From: Manis javanica
Taxonomy: Eukaryota; Chordata; Mammalia; Pholidota; Manidae
Direction: 5' to 3'
NCBI RefSeq assembly: GCF_040802235.1
Contig: NC_133169.1
Span: 45,329,034-45,393,033, forward strand
Length of the DNA: 64,000 nucleotides
A program made the translations under genes and the position numbers. The notes under the pieces are model-generated. The model was not told the DNA's origin. It saw only the letters and a list, made by a program, of their open reading frames with translations, and did no database searches. Of this stretch, positions 24,434 to 35,105 are shown one piece after another. Numbering within the stretch: the first letter of the stretch is position 1; each line of letters begins with the position of its first letter.

Positions 24434-26660
24434 TGAAGAAAAAAGTAAATTTGAAGGTGTTGGAAGCTATATGACAGTAAGCCACTCAATCATACTATTC
24501 TTTAGAGATGAATATTTATTGTAACAGAAATCTACATTTTTTCCACTAATCCAGTATAATATTCTTTTTAAATAGGTGTATCTATTTCATTTCCATTTAT
24601 GCATGTCATAAATATGTTTCATTTCTTTATTACATCTTACATTTGCTATGTTTCCTTTGCTTTTCTTTATCTCAGCCTGATAATTATATATTGGATGGGT
24701 ATATGTTCAAGAAGCCATAGTTTTATAGCTTTTTTATTACACTAAACTAATGTTATACACTGTTATACTAAAATCATTTATATAAACATTTACTTCCTCA
24801 ATTTTCTACATCATTTAGTTACCATCACTTAAGAGAAAAGGAAACCAGTTCATTTACAAATTCTACCACCATTCAAAAATGCACCCAATTTAGATAATCT
24901 TATGTGTAATTAACTTAATTATACCTCTGTTAGCTGTTTCTCCAGCTTTAAATTGTGAGTTAGTTGTTCTTCCAAGGAAAGGATTGGCTTTATGAAGACA
25001 TAAAGGACAAGGAAGACTTGTACATGTTGATGGACTAAGTACTCCTCATTCACACTCGCACATCCATCTCACCAACCTCTGGACCTTGCTGGTTATATTA
25101 TTATTTTCATATGCTCATGATTTCTGATATTTGTGTTCTTTTTTCCCCATGACTTCATTTATTTAGTCATGCACAGTGTATTTCCTCATGTGCTATTATT
25201 AAATATTCTAAGTGTCTTTAGAATTGTAGTTAACATAGTTTCTCCATTCATCACTGAGTGAGCTGAGGTTTGTCCTATACTAATTTTATTAAGGTTATAT
25301 GGATGCTCTATTTCCTAAAGCATCACTTATTGAAGTTCTTTTTCTTCTATAAAACTTGAAGAAGTGCTTTGCTATTTAAAAGACATTTCATTAAAACTTT
25401 GGTAAATATTGCTCTAATTTTCTTATCATTTTTTATCATTAAAGAGAATTAAGAGGTCTGTTACATATTTACTTCTATGTGTTGACTCCATGTTTTTGCC
25501 CAGATTTCCGAGGAATTTTCACCTGATACTTGTACATTTTTTTTGCATTATATATTTAGCTATATAAAATGCTATGTCATTTTTTGAAAACTAGATCTGG
25601 TTATATATTTTTCTTATTCATTAGTTATATTTTCAATCATAATAAATACATTATATTTTTGACACTTTTATTTGGTTTCCAAATGTATTTTTTAAATGTT
25701 TTCCTTCAGGATGACAAGCCCTGTATTCAAGTCATAAACCATTTAAAGCTAATGCTTACTCTACTTTTCCTCATAACATAATTTTCTATCTGGTTTTATA
25801 TTTCTTCTATATTTTATCATGTTTCACAAGTTCAATATTATTCACCATTTTATTATAATTATTCCTTTGACATCTCAAATACAGGATTTGAATTCTATTA
25901 GACAGAAATATATTTTATTGCATTTCAAGAGAAAAAACTTCATAATCTTTGCAGTTATACCAGTTTTTCTATTTTTCTCTTACTTCTTTTCCTTATGACG
26001 TATAATGTTCTCTAAAGTGAAATGCATTATTCTTCAAATAAATATGTTTCTATTCCTGACTATCAAATTGTTTTATTCAGAACTTGATTTTCAAATGCAT
26101 AGATCTTTTCAATATGCTAGACAGGTTCATAGAAAACAATTAACAAAATGTTCTCTACTTCAGTATGCAATTTTGTTATTCATAGTTGTATGCCTGTTAA
26201 AACATGTTTTACTCTCCATTTTATTCTTAAACACAAAAACCATATCTTATCCTTGTTGTCTGTTGTATAAATATATTGCTTGAATTCCTCAATCCCCTCT
26301 ATTTTTAGTTATGTATTAGCATATGCAATCAATTTCAGACTGATAAATGTCTTAATTCTTTATGACTTCCTTTAATTCCTATTATGTCATAATATCAATG
26401 ACAAGTACAGGAATGGATACATAACTGACACTCAATGAACACTGATGGTTTAAGAATGTAAACCAAAGCCTAATAAAATTTTAACATATATAATAAAAAA
26501 TCAATTGCTTGATTATGTTAACAAGGGATACATTGAAAAATAGTCAAAACAGTTAAAGTAGTGGCTCAGTTCACTGACTACAAAGAAGGCAAACATTTTT
26601 TCATTCTATTGGCACTTGCCACATTTCCAGCCTGGCAGCTAATCTCTTGCAAGGATAGAA

Positions 26661-26872
26661 GGCCCCAGGGACCTCCTAAGAAGCATTTCCTCTGTGCTCC
26701 ATATGCCACTCAATGGGAAAGAGTTTTCATCATTTTTCTGTCCATCTCTTAATGCCTAGACAATTCTATAAGTAGAAAAGCCTGGCATAAAACTTCAAAG
26801 CAGACCAGGCTACAGTTAGCTTGGACAGGTTTGTGTTTTCAAAACTCTGCTACTGACCTGATTTCTAACCAG
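26661..26872 (+). promoter_or_regulatory. Promoter-like module C, inverted copy, donor lost
   Basis: On plus there is an EBF/Olf-1-like site GGCCCCAGGGAC (26661-26672), a TATA-like region (TTCTATAAGTAG, about 26763-26775) and a first-exon body matching modules A and B. The donor reads AACCAG|ATAAGC, with the essential GT changed to AT at 26873. If this was a first exon, its splicing is broken. It points rightward, the same direction as OR pseudogene 3 22 kb away. Confidence 0.5.
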
Positions 26873-27464
26873 ATAAGCTATTCACATTCAAAGCTGCAAC
26901 AGTTAGAAAATTAAGAAAGAAAGATATTAGAAAACAGAACATCGCCCTGTACTTGAAGGAAATCTGTATGTGGTTCAGCTGAAATTCATAAAACAAGATA
27001 TATTTTAAGATGCTGAAATTATCCTAGTGTTTTATTCACAATAATAGCTGAAGGATCTTGTGTCTTAAATTTAGTGTAGAACTTGTATGTTAACACAGAC
27101 ACACAACCTCTTAACTGTTTTCATGAATGGTTACAGAAAATATACTGCACACTATTATATTTCTCATATCATAATAGTGAATTTAAAAAATTCTTCCTAT
27201 TGAGTGTCATTTTGAATGACATAAACAGGAAGTGGGCTGCTTATTAAAATAATCTTTTACACTAAATTCTAGATTTTCACATCATTGGACATTTTATATA
27301 TGCCAGTCTAAAACAGAGTCAGCCTTAAAGAATTAATAGACTATTTGGAATTAAAAACTGTTAAATATAACTTATGACATCACTGAAATTTTCTATCATA
27401 ATCTGATTAAAACAGGAGAGAGAAAGACTGTTCTTTCTGAATGTATTGGTTAACTTTCAAAACT

Positions 27465-27560
27465 AATTGAAATGTAGTTGGTACACAATATTATATTGGC
27501 TACAGATGTAGAACATAGTGATTCAACAATTATATACATTATTGTGTTTGTTAACTTTAT
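27465..27560 (-). mobile_element. L1 3'-end fragment (old), inverted copy
   Basis: Complement of the fragment at 16980-17085 (landmark GAACATAGTGATTCAAC). Part of arm 2. Confidence 0.7.
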
Positions 27561-27789
27561 GCCATTACCATGACAATAGAATGAGTGGTTACCTGATAAG
27601 ATTGCACCACAGCTCTTGGAAAATAAAAGCAAAATTGTCATTGTTATATTCTTAGAAAGAAAAATAGACATGATTGGTAGAGGGAGAATAAGGCCAGTAA
27701 AGGCCCCTAAATGGGACTCAGAGAGCTACCCAGATACAACCAAAGAGACAGAAAGGACTCACAGAGTTCATGTCCTTTGCAGGTAAGTT

Positions 27790-28363
27790 TAGTCTGGGTC
27801 TGGGCTTCCCTACCTGGCAGGCAGAGTGAGGCTTTCCAAGCTTTTCCAGCCATCTCCCAGCCCAGCTGGTGAGGCACATGCAGGATCCAGCACCGACTCC
27901 TTGGTCCCTCTCATGGGAAGACCAGCCCACAGATGCTCTGAGGAACTCCCCCCCCACCTCAGAGCCGCTGTGGCTGCCCTGGCTGCCTGGCAGACAGCAG
28001 GGGTCCCTTCCAGCAGCCATCCCAGCAGCAGCAGCACAGGGCGCACAAAGGACAAGCGGAGGCAGGCTAACAGCCTCCACCGATGTGGACCAGCCGCTGC
28101 CTGCTGGTGGGCAGAAAGGCAACCTGTTCACATTCCACCAACAGAGACCGTGGCTCCAGTACCAAAAGGGGACCAGGCACTGGTGAGCAAAGTGTCTTGA
28201 GCTTATGTGTGTCACAAGATGCCTTCCTCATAAAGATGCTGCTCTCTAGATAAGGAGACATGATCTGTCTAATACAAGGAAACAGAGGAACCCAGAGAAA
28301 ATGAGGAGCCAGAGGAATATGTTCCAAACAAAAGAACAGGATAAGACACCCAAAAAGGGCTTG
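27790..28363 (+). mobile_element. L1M-type 5' UTR / ORF1-start fragment
   Basis: Matches the 5' part of the older L1 at 6930. Examples are TAAAGATGCTGCTCTCTAG and AGAGGAATATGTTCCAAAC, with the latter also at 7876. GC-rich, no intact ORF. An LTR interrupts it at 28364 and no convincing L1 continuation is seen beyond that LTR. Confidence 0.65.
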
Positions 28364-28765
28364 TCTTGCCAATGGGTTTTCAGCCCCGGCCAAGTCCACT
28401 ATGGATTCAATGAGACAGAGGAATGACAATGAAACATTCTTGGGGTGAAAGGGTTTATACCCAACTTTATTCCCACCGTGGCAGGTCAATCACTAGAATC
28501 CTGTCCACTCAGAGCAAGTCTGCAAGCAGCAAGCCGGCCTCTGCCTCTGGGCCTCTCACCCCCGCAGCCGCCTCAGTCTCTGTCCTCGGCGCTGCCACCA
28601 CTCCAGCCTCTGCTTTCCTGCAGCCGTGCAGCCCGGAGCACCTGGCAGAGCTATTTATCCAGAGTCAATAATGATGCATTGACCACACGTGTGCAGTGAG
28701 CAAGCTGACCAGGGCCAGTTAAGAATCCTGGCCACAGGAACCCTCACTTTATCCACAGCACACAA
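28364..28765 (-). mobile_element. Solo LTR, class I ERV type, minus
   Basis: On minus it has a TATA-like GGATAAATAG (about 28652-28661), a GC-rich region with GCCGCC/GCGGGG runs, then GGAATAAAGTTGGG (polyadenylation signal, about 28461-28474) and an end near CATTGGCA. The size of about 400 bp and this order fit a gammaretrovirus-like LTR. No internal sequence lies next to it. It is CpG-rich compared with the surroundings, so not very old. Family not assigned. Confidence 0.6.
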
Positions 28766-29589
28766 CCTATTTTTTTACATGTATGTCTGGGGACACTGAT
28801 GCAGAGATTTCAAATAAAAAAAGACTGCACACCAGCCAAAAACTGGAGACAAAGTACCTACCCACGGCCAGGGGGACGCGCGTGTGTGAGGGGACCTGCC
28901 TGTCCTGGCGCGAGTGAGCCTGCCCGCCTCTGGTGAGGAAGCATTTCCGCCCCTCCCCTCCCTGCAGAGGGGCTCTGCATTGCGCCTGCTTGCACACTGC
29001 TCACAGGCCTGCGCCCTGGAATTCCTCTTTTCTCTGTTGAGTCATTGATGTCTCCTTCAACACCAGACTATTCTTGTCAAAATCCAAGTAGGCATTGATA
29101 TTATCCATAATCCCACATAATTCTCCCAATAAAGTTTCATCTTTCTTCTATTCAAAACAAAGTCTGGAAGCTGCCCCCATTTCTAGACCTCTTTCTGTCC
29201 TTCGTCTGCTTCAGAGGGTGTTCTCCATTATTCCATTGTAAACGCCTTGCCAATAACACAAGCGTATCAGTTGATACACTTTCTCTTTCATATTACTTGA
29301 ACTATACTCAATATTCACTTGGTGGACTCATCCATTCTATTGAAAAGACTGTCCTTTCCAGAATTCCATCACACCATACTCTCTGGGTTCGTATATCTTT
29401 TCTATCCCCTTTATTGCCACTTACTCTTCCACGGCTTGACGTTTTTATACTGCAGATTTTTGGACCCGTTCTTCAGATCTCCACATAGTCCATCCCGAGT
29501 TGTTTTCGTTTAATCTCCTCTCTGGTTCTTGCAGGCCACGGAAACACCAGGGATCCCATAAGCCTTTCTTCCCACCTAGCAACTCAGAT
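28766..29589. other. Unclassified, partly CpG-rich
   Basis: 28860-28990 is CpG-rich (several CGCG and GGCGCG sites) and not assigned to any repeat. 29040-29589 is ordinary sequence, perhaps the 5' part of the L2 that follows. No gene seen. Confidence 0.35.
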
Positions 29590-30290
29590 GATATCCAGAC
29601 TAAAATACCCAGCTTATCTGAGATGGATAATCAGATATTCAGTAGACATTTCAAACTTTATATGCCCAAAAGAAAGCTCTTAATTAAATACCCAAACCCA
29701 AACCCTGCCTTAGTCTATTCCAAAAAACAGGCCAGCCGTCTGCTTAACTGCTCAGCCCAACTCTCAGGGGCTCTTCTTGATCTCCATCCTCCAAACCTGA
29801 CTTCTATCCGTCTGTCATCCATGCTTTCAAAACATAGTCCCAGTCATAGTGCTTTATCACCTCCACTTCTGACACTCATGCCATGATGTCTCTCCTCAGA
29901 ACACGATAAAAGCCTCCAGAGAGGTCTTCTGCCTTCATGCTTTCTCCTATAGTCCATTATCTATAAAGCAGCCAAGGGAATATTCTCACCATGTCAGTCA
30001 TTATCTGGCTTTCCTTTACTTGAAATCCATCAATGGCTTTTCATTAAAATGTAAGTAAGGCTCCACTGTTTGTGGGGTATATGGGGATCTGCTCTGGCCC
30101 TTGCCCATTTACAGACTTGTCTCTCTATCCATCACTTTGGACCAGCCTCACTGAGCAGCTTTCTGAACACACCTTCCCTATTTCAGTGCACCAACACCTG
30201 CTGTCCTTCCTGACGGGAAGGCTCTCCTCCTGGACATCCCTATGCCTTTTTTCTCTCCTGCTCAAATGTAAGCCTCACCAGGGGGCCCCC
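29590..30290 (+). mobile_element. L2 LINE fragment, 3' region
   Basis: Follows the L2 3' consensus order: ACATTTCAAACTTTATATG (about 29646), a CATGTCAGTCATTATCTGG block, ATCCATCAATGGCTTTTCATT (about 30027), CTGCTCTGGCCC and CCTCACCAGGGG. Strongly diverged, as expected for L2. Its 3' tail resumes at 31310 after inserted L1 sequence. Confidence 0.6.
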
Positions 30291-30394
30291 TGACCACCAC
30301 AGCTTGAGCAGCACTCCTCTGTTCTCCACTAGCCCACTCTGCTACACATTTCTCACATATACCATATTATATCATCGGTCCTATTTCCCAGTTT

Positions 30395-30790
30395 TATTGA
30401 TAACTTGACTTATAACATCATATTAGTTCAAGGTGTACAACACAATGAGATAAACCCTCATAGGAGAATGACTGTCATCAATAAGACAACAGAAGATGAG
30501 TGTGGGTGAGGGGATCCTTTTACACTGTTATGAGATGGCAGGTTGGTGCAGCCACTGTGGGGAACAGTGTAGAAGCACCTTAAAAATTAAAAGCAGAACC
30601 AACCCCTAATTCAGCAATGATACTCATAGGTGGATATCATATCTGAGGGAAACAAATCCCTGCCTTGAAGAGACATGTGACCCACAGTATTTATTGCAGC
30701 AAACATCACATTAGCTAAAACACTGCAACAATTTGAGCATCTACTGATGGATGAATGGATAAAGAAAATGAGGCAGGTATGTACTATGAG
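30395..30790 (+). mobile_element. L1 ORF2 3'-end fragment
   Basis: Old L1: TTGGTGCAGCCACTGTGGG, CAGCAATGATACTCATAGG, and GATGAATGGATAAAGAAAATG at the end. Degraded, no frame. It starts with a GTTCAAGGTGTACAACACAATG phrase. Confidence 0.75.
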
Positions 30791-30794
30791 TTAC

Positions 30795-31250
30795 ATTTGA
30801 CTTCCTATTGAAGCATAATAAGCATAAAAATGTTCAATATACAGAGAGGTTGAACTTGATCAGTTTCTCAAGCTGAACACTGGGCATATAATCTGCATTC
30901 ACAGGAAGAAACAGAAAACTACCTGTGCAGCCTTCCAGCCACTGACCTTCCAAAAGCATGTTTTGCTGCATCTGTTCATCAGCTCGGTGTATCTTTGGTG
31001 ACTTGCTTCTTTACCTCTTCATGTTTCTGAGATTAATACACATTGTTGCCAGCAGTATGAGAATGTGCACTCCTGTTGTGTGGATATGTCACAATTTATT
31101 CATTCATTTCATCATCAGTGAGCTGATTTCTTTTGTCTATTACCACGTGCCTTTTGGCAAAGACTATGCAAACACCTGTCAGAAATTCACCCAACTGCAT
31201 GCCTGCTGGGGCACCAAGCACAGACATGTTCGGCTTAAGTCTCTGCTGCT
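30795..31250 (+). mobile_element. Ancient L1-type 3' UTR fragment
   Basis: Resembles the old L1 3' UTR that runs from AGCATAAAAATGTTC through GTTGCCAGCAGTATGAGAATG to TGTCACAATTTATTCATTC. Low similarity; family uncertain. Together with 30395-30790 it splits an L2. Confidence 0.5.
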
Positions 31251-31309
31251 ACGTACAGTGTGATGTGGAGATGTAAGTGGTTTCTCTGCTTGCTTGCTTC
31301 TTTTCCTTT

Positions 31310-31412
31310 TCATTGTCTTTCCCCCATTGGGATATAAACATCTTGAATGCAGGTGTTTTATCTGCCTTGCTCACAGCTATGATACATGAGCAAATAAATT
31401 GGTGAATGGAGG
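31310..31412 (+). mobile_element. L2 3' tail
   Basis: GGATATAAACATCTTGAATG, TTATCTGCCTTGCTCACAGC, then GAGCAAATAAATTGGTGAATG, which is the L2 terminal pattern. Probably the continuation of 29590-30290. Confidence 0.6.
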
Positions 31413-32302
31413 AGGAAGCTGAATATGAAAGGTGTAGTGTTCAATCATCACATTTCTTGAAACCCTGTGATCTGGTGTACTAATCAAAAAGGTCCCCCTA
31501 CAGAAGCCCCTTACATCTGTGAGCCTGACTATTCTCATGTATAATTTAGGACAAATAAGAGGTGCTGCATTTCTTACTAGGTTCTTGGAGGATGAATCTG
31601 GCAAGGCAGGTAAACTGTTAAATTTTATGCATATCAACCAATATGATGATAATATTTCATTTTTGATCCCTCGGTTAATTCCTTAAAAACTCAAACAGCA
31701 CACTGACCATGCTTACTGTCCTCCATTCAGGGAGACGTGGGGGGCATGGGTATGAACTCTGAGCTGACTCCTCTTCCCTGCTGGTATATGCTTAACCTTA
31801 ATGACCCTGTTACATATTTGAAAAATGGTTTTAGTATCCTCCCAACCCATATTCCTCTGTTTCTCTAACATTTTGAAAAACACTCTGGCATTCAGTACTC
31901 TTATGTTGTCCTCTCTATGCAATATCCAGTGCTTTTAGCCATCAGTATTAGCTTATCTGAAAAATACTATTCACTAATGTCTTACAGACAAACAAAAGTT
32001 AAATACTGTATTTCTTCTTAAAGTATCAAACACATGATGATTACACTGAGTACATGGCTATTTTAGAAAATTACATTCAGTGACTTTTCCTTCTACCTGA
32101 CAAATCAGAACACATACAGAACTATCTTCCTAAAAGTCTGAGTTAGAGTATTACCCTTCAGAATAGAAAAGGTGGTAATTATATTATTTTTAGATGGTTT
32201 CCTGTATTATACGGCAGTACCATACATCCCCAAAGTACCATCTTTCCCCGTGCTCTCCTAGACACAGTTCATGCCATTTAAAGTCACATGTAATTTACCT
32301 CC
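31413..32302. other. Intergenic, nothing recognised
   Basis: AT-rich single-copy-like DNA. Short open frames lack any family feature. Confidence 0.4.
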
Positions 32303-32552
32303 TGTGGGTAATGTTGCAGTATTTCCAGAATCTCTGGCCTCGCCTTAGTGCATCTCCATATCAATAGTGATTATGAGGGCGCACGGAGAGGTTGGATGAG
32401 GGTCTTTTTGCAACCAGCCAGTGAGAGACACAGGTGTTACAGGAGCAGACAGCTACTTGGGAGCAGTAGAAAGGTTTCTTCCACTTTGTTTCTCTCTTTT
32501 ACTGATTTAGTTTCAAAGATTTATTTGCCCCAGGCTGAGAATATGTTTTATC
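32303..32552 (+). mobile_element. Solo LTR of the ERV-L-type family
   Basis: Begins TGTGGGTAATGTTGC and continues TATTTCCAGAATCTC, TGCATCTCCATATCAATAG and ACTGATTTAGTTTCAAAG. These match the LTR starts at 54658, 58858 and (complement) 24433. No internal sequence follows, so it is a solo or truncated LTR about 250 bp long. It lies 309 bp past the stop codon of OR pseudogene 2. Confidence 0.75.
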
Positions 32553-32860
32553 CCTGGAGTTTTACCTCCAAAAGGTAAAACTGTAAAGCAAATAATTTTA
32601 ATTCATGTGACCAAAACCATGGGGGATATTTTTTCTTAATACAGGGCAAGAGAAAGGGGAGATGTAAGAAAGGAAAGAAGAGATGAAGGAGGGAGACCAA
32701 GAGGCCACCCTCTTTATATTGATCCTTTTCCTTTTTTCTGCACAATGGAGCCCTCTCCTGTTTAACCCCTCCCTGAGTGCACGGCCACGCTGACCACAGG
32801 GGCTGCCAGTCACAGTCTGTATGAGAGGGAGGCTGCTGCTACAAGGCTTCCCACCGCTCT

Positions 32861-33770
32861 TCATGCCGTGAGCCTGCCCAGTGCCCTCTTCAGAGGGCCA
32901 GTCACATCCTTGTTTCGCAGGCTGTAGGTGAGCGGGTTCATCATAGGGGTGAGGATGGTGTAGAACACGGAGAAGACCTTGTCCTGGTTTGGCTGTGGTA
33001 CGAGTGAGGCAGCCTGTAGGTGTACATGGCCCCATAGAACAATGTCACCACCGTCACGTGGGATGAGCAGGTGGCAAATGCTTTCTGCCTGCCCTCCGCT
33101 GAGCTCATGCGGTGCACGGTCGTCAGGATTTGGGCGCAGGAGGCAATCACCACAGAGAAGGGGATGAGCAGCATCACCATGCAGCACACGTACATCACCG
33201 TCTCGTAGAGCGCTGTGTCAGCACACACCAGCCGCAGGACCGCGGGGGCCTCGCAGAAGAAGTGGTTAATCTCCCGGGAAGCGCAGAAGGGGAAGCTCAT
33301 GGTGATGGGTCCAAGGAGCCCCCAAACCAGGACCCCACTATGATCACCCAGCAGACCCTCCGGCTCAGGAGGGCAGGGTAGCGCAGCGGGTTGCAGAGGG
33401 CCGCATAGCGGTCATAGGCCATGAGGCCCAGCAGGAAGAACTCGGCCCCCACCAGCGTGAGGTAGAGGAAGTGCTGAGCTGTGCACCCCACAAAGGAGAT
33501 GGTTCTTTGACCCCGCAGGTAATCGAGCAGCGTCTTGGGCACGATGGTGGAGATGTACGTCATGTCAATGAAGGACAGGTGGCCGAGCAGGAAGTACATG
33601 GGGGTGTGGAGCCGGGAGTCGGTGCGAATCAGGAAGATCATGACCCCGTTGGCCACCAGCACAATGAAGAAGATGAGGGAGATGATGATGAAAAGAAATC
33701 CTGAAACGTCCTTCCTGTCGAACAGGCCCCTGAAGGTGAAGCCCGAGGAGGATGTGTTGTATCTATCCAT
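32861..33770 (-). pseudogene. Olfactory receptor pseudogene 2 (OR2T-like)
   Basis: The start is at 33770 (MDRYNTSSSGFTFRGLF). Features in order are [32 protein letters not shown], the conserved Cys set in the second extracellular loop after [24 protein letters not shown] and [14 protein letters not shown], with a stop at 32861-32863. These are OR2T-type signatures. The frame breaks near 33306, where GGSLD joins PITMSFPFC with an inferred 16-nt loss. It breaks again near 33000 with an inferred 1-nt loss before the [12 protein letters not shown]-like segment. A codon is also missing at FYGAMY. The rest is well preserved, so inactivation looks later than in pseudogene 3. Confidence 0.93.
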
Positions 33771-34887
33771 TGACCCCACGGTGGCACCGCTGTGATCTGG
33801 AATATTCCAAGTAAAATGATATCTACAGGGAATTAATACAATAGTAAGCTTCCACAAGTTGAAAGAAAACATTAAAATTTTTTTATGACTTTTCTCTGAC
33901 ATCCAGCAACTAATTGTTCTAAAATGTTTTTAAGTAAAATTAATTATTTTATTTTAAATGAATGATTATTTAAATGCACAACAAGATGATGTCAACAGAT
34001 GTTAACAGGGATGCATATGAACAAAACCTAAGGGTGTATACTGTGGTATGTAAGAGTTATACTTGGTCTGGTGCATGCGTTGCATGTGTGCGTGTGTGTA
34101 CACATGTGCTTCTGCATGCATGTGTGCATGTGTGTGTGAACATACTACCTCACATATGTTTAAATCTATAACTTCCACATATGAAACTTTATAGCAATCA
34201 TCATACCACCATCTCCAAAACATCTCAATACTGGTTCCTGGTAGCTTATGTTCTCCATTTAGTCACAAATATGGGTGGTCTATAATTTTAACTAGAGTTT
34301 CTTCCTACATTATGAGGTTTTTTTTTTTGTTGTCTTTTTGTCCATATTGCAGGCAAAATTTATGGGTGCAAATAAAGTGAAAAATTGAAATTATTCTCAC
34401 AAACTCAGCAATGGAAAGGTGATCCAATACAAGAGGCATTCACTATTCCAGATTTATATTTGTATATTTTTAAGAAAGATATTTCAAATTTAGGATAGCA
34501 AAGAATTAGCGTTAGGATTATGATCAGCATGAGCATCAGCTATTAGAACTTAACATTAACAATTAGGATTCCGAGGAAATAGCACAGAGACATACACACT
34601 GAGATGTAACTGACCTGTCATTTTTGGAATCTGAAAAATTTTCATAGTCATTCATAATTAAGAAAAACTAATTGAGGTATAATTTCAGGTGATGACTATG
34701 GAAAAAATCCACAAAAAACTCTTGGAAGTTAAGGATGCTTTTTCATGTTTTTTAATGTTAAATATGTCAAATCAAGATATGTTTTACCAATATGTTTGTG
34801 AGATAAATTGATCAAATTGGTGTGCGTGCCATGAAATATTCTAAAAATATGAGTATGTGGGTCCATTGCACAGAAAAAAAATGCTAA
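33771..34887. other. Upstream flank of OR pseudogene 2, with a (TG)n-like stretch
   Basis: Mostly AT-rich. 34060-34140 is an imperfect TG/CA repeat (TGTGCGTGTGTGTACACATG type). No promoter module like A-C is visible here. Confidence 0.45.
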
Positions 34888-35105
34888 TAAGAACAGTTCC
34901 AACAGTGATGTGAAGGGTTTCCTTTGTGCCAAGTTCTTCCTATTTATTAACTCACTGAGTCTCACAACAATCCTAAGTGAGGAGCTATAAAACCCCTTTT
35001 TCACCAATGGCAGGGTTGTGAGCAATGTTTCCAGGTACCCACAGGCTGTTAGTGGCAGGATGTTTGGACCAGGCAGCCTCAGCTTATTTGTGCTCTTACC
35101 TACAG
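34888..35105 (+). mobile_element. MIR SINE
   Basis: Follows the MIR consensus order: TTGTGCCAAGTTCTTCCTA, TCTCACAACAATCCTAAGTG, AACCCCTTTTTCACCAATGG, GTTAGTGGCAGGATGTTTGG, CAGGCAGCCTCAG, GTGCTCTTACCTAC. Strongly diverged, as expected for this ancient element. Confidence 0.85.

Larger units (their letters stand above)
24434..27790 (+). repeat. Inverted-repeat arm 2 (pairs with 16740-20125)
   Basis: Inverted copy of arm 1. The inner edge abuts the ERV LTR at 24433. The outer edge fades at about 27790, where GAAAGGACTCAC (complement in arm 1 near 16785) is followed by L1M 5' sequence. It carries promoter-like module C and an L1 3' tail on minus (27465-27560). AT-rich, no OR exon and no other gene seen. 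Confidence 0.85.

Noticed and set aside
27718-28215. 165-codon open frame on minus
   Set aside because: Antisense to L1M 5' UTR-like DNA. Frames are open on both strands, and there is no domain or conserved start.
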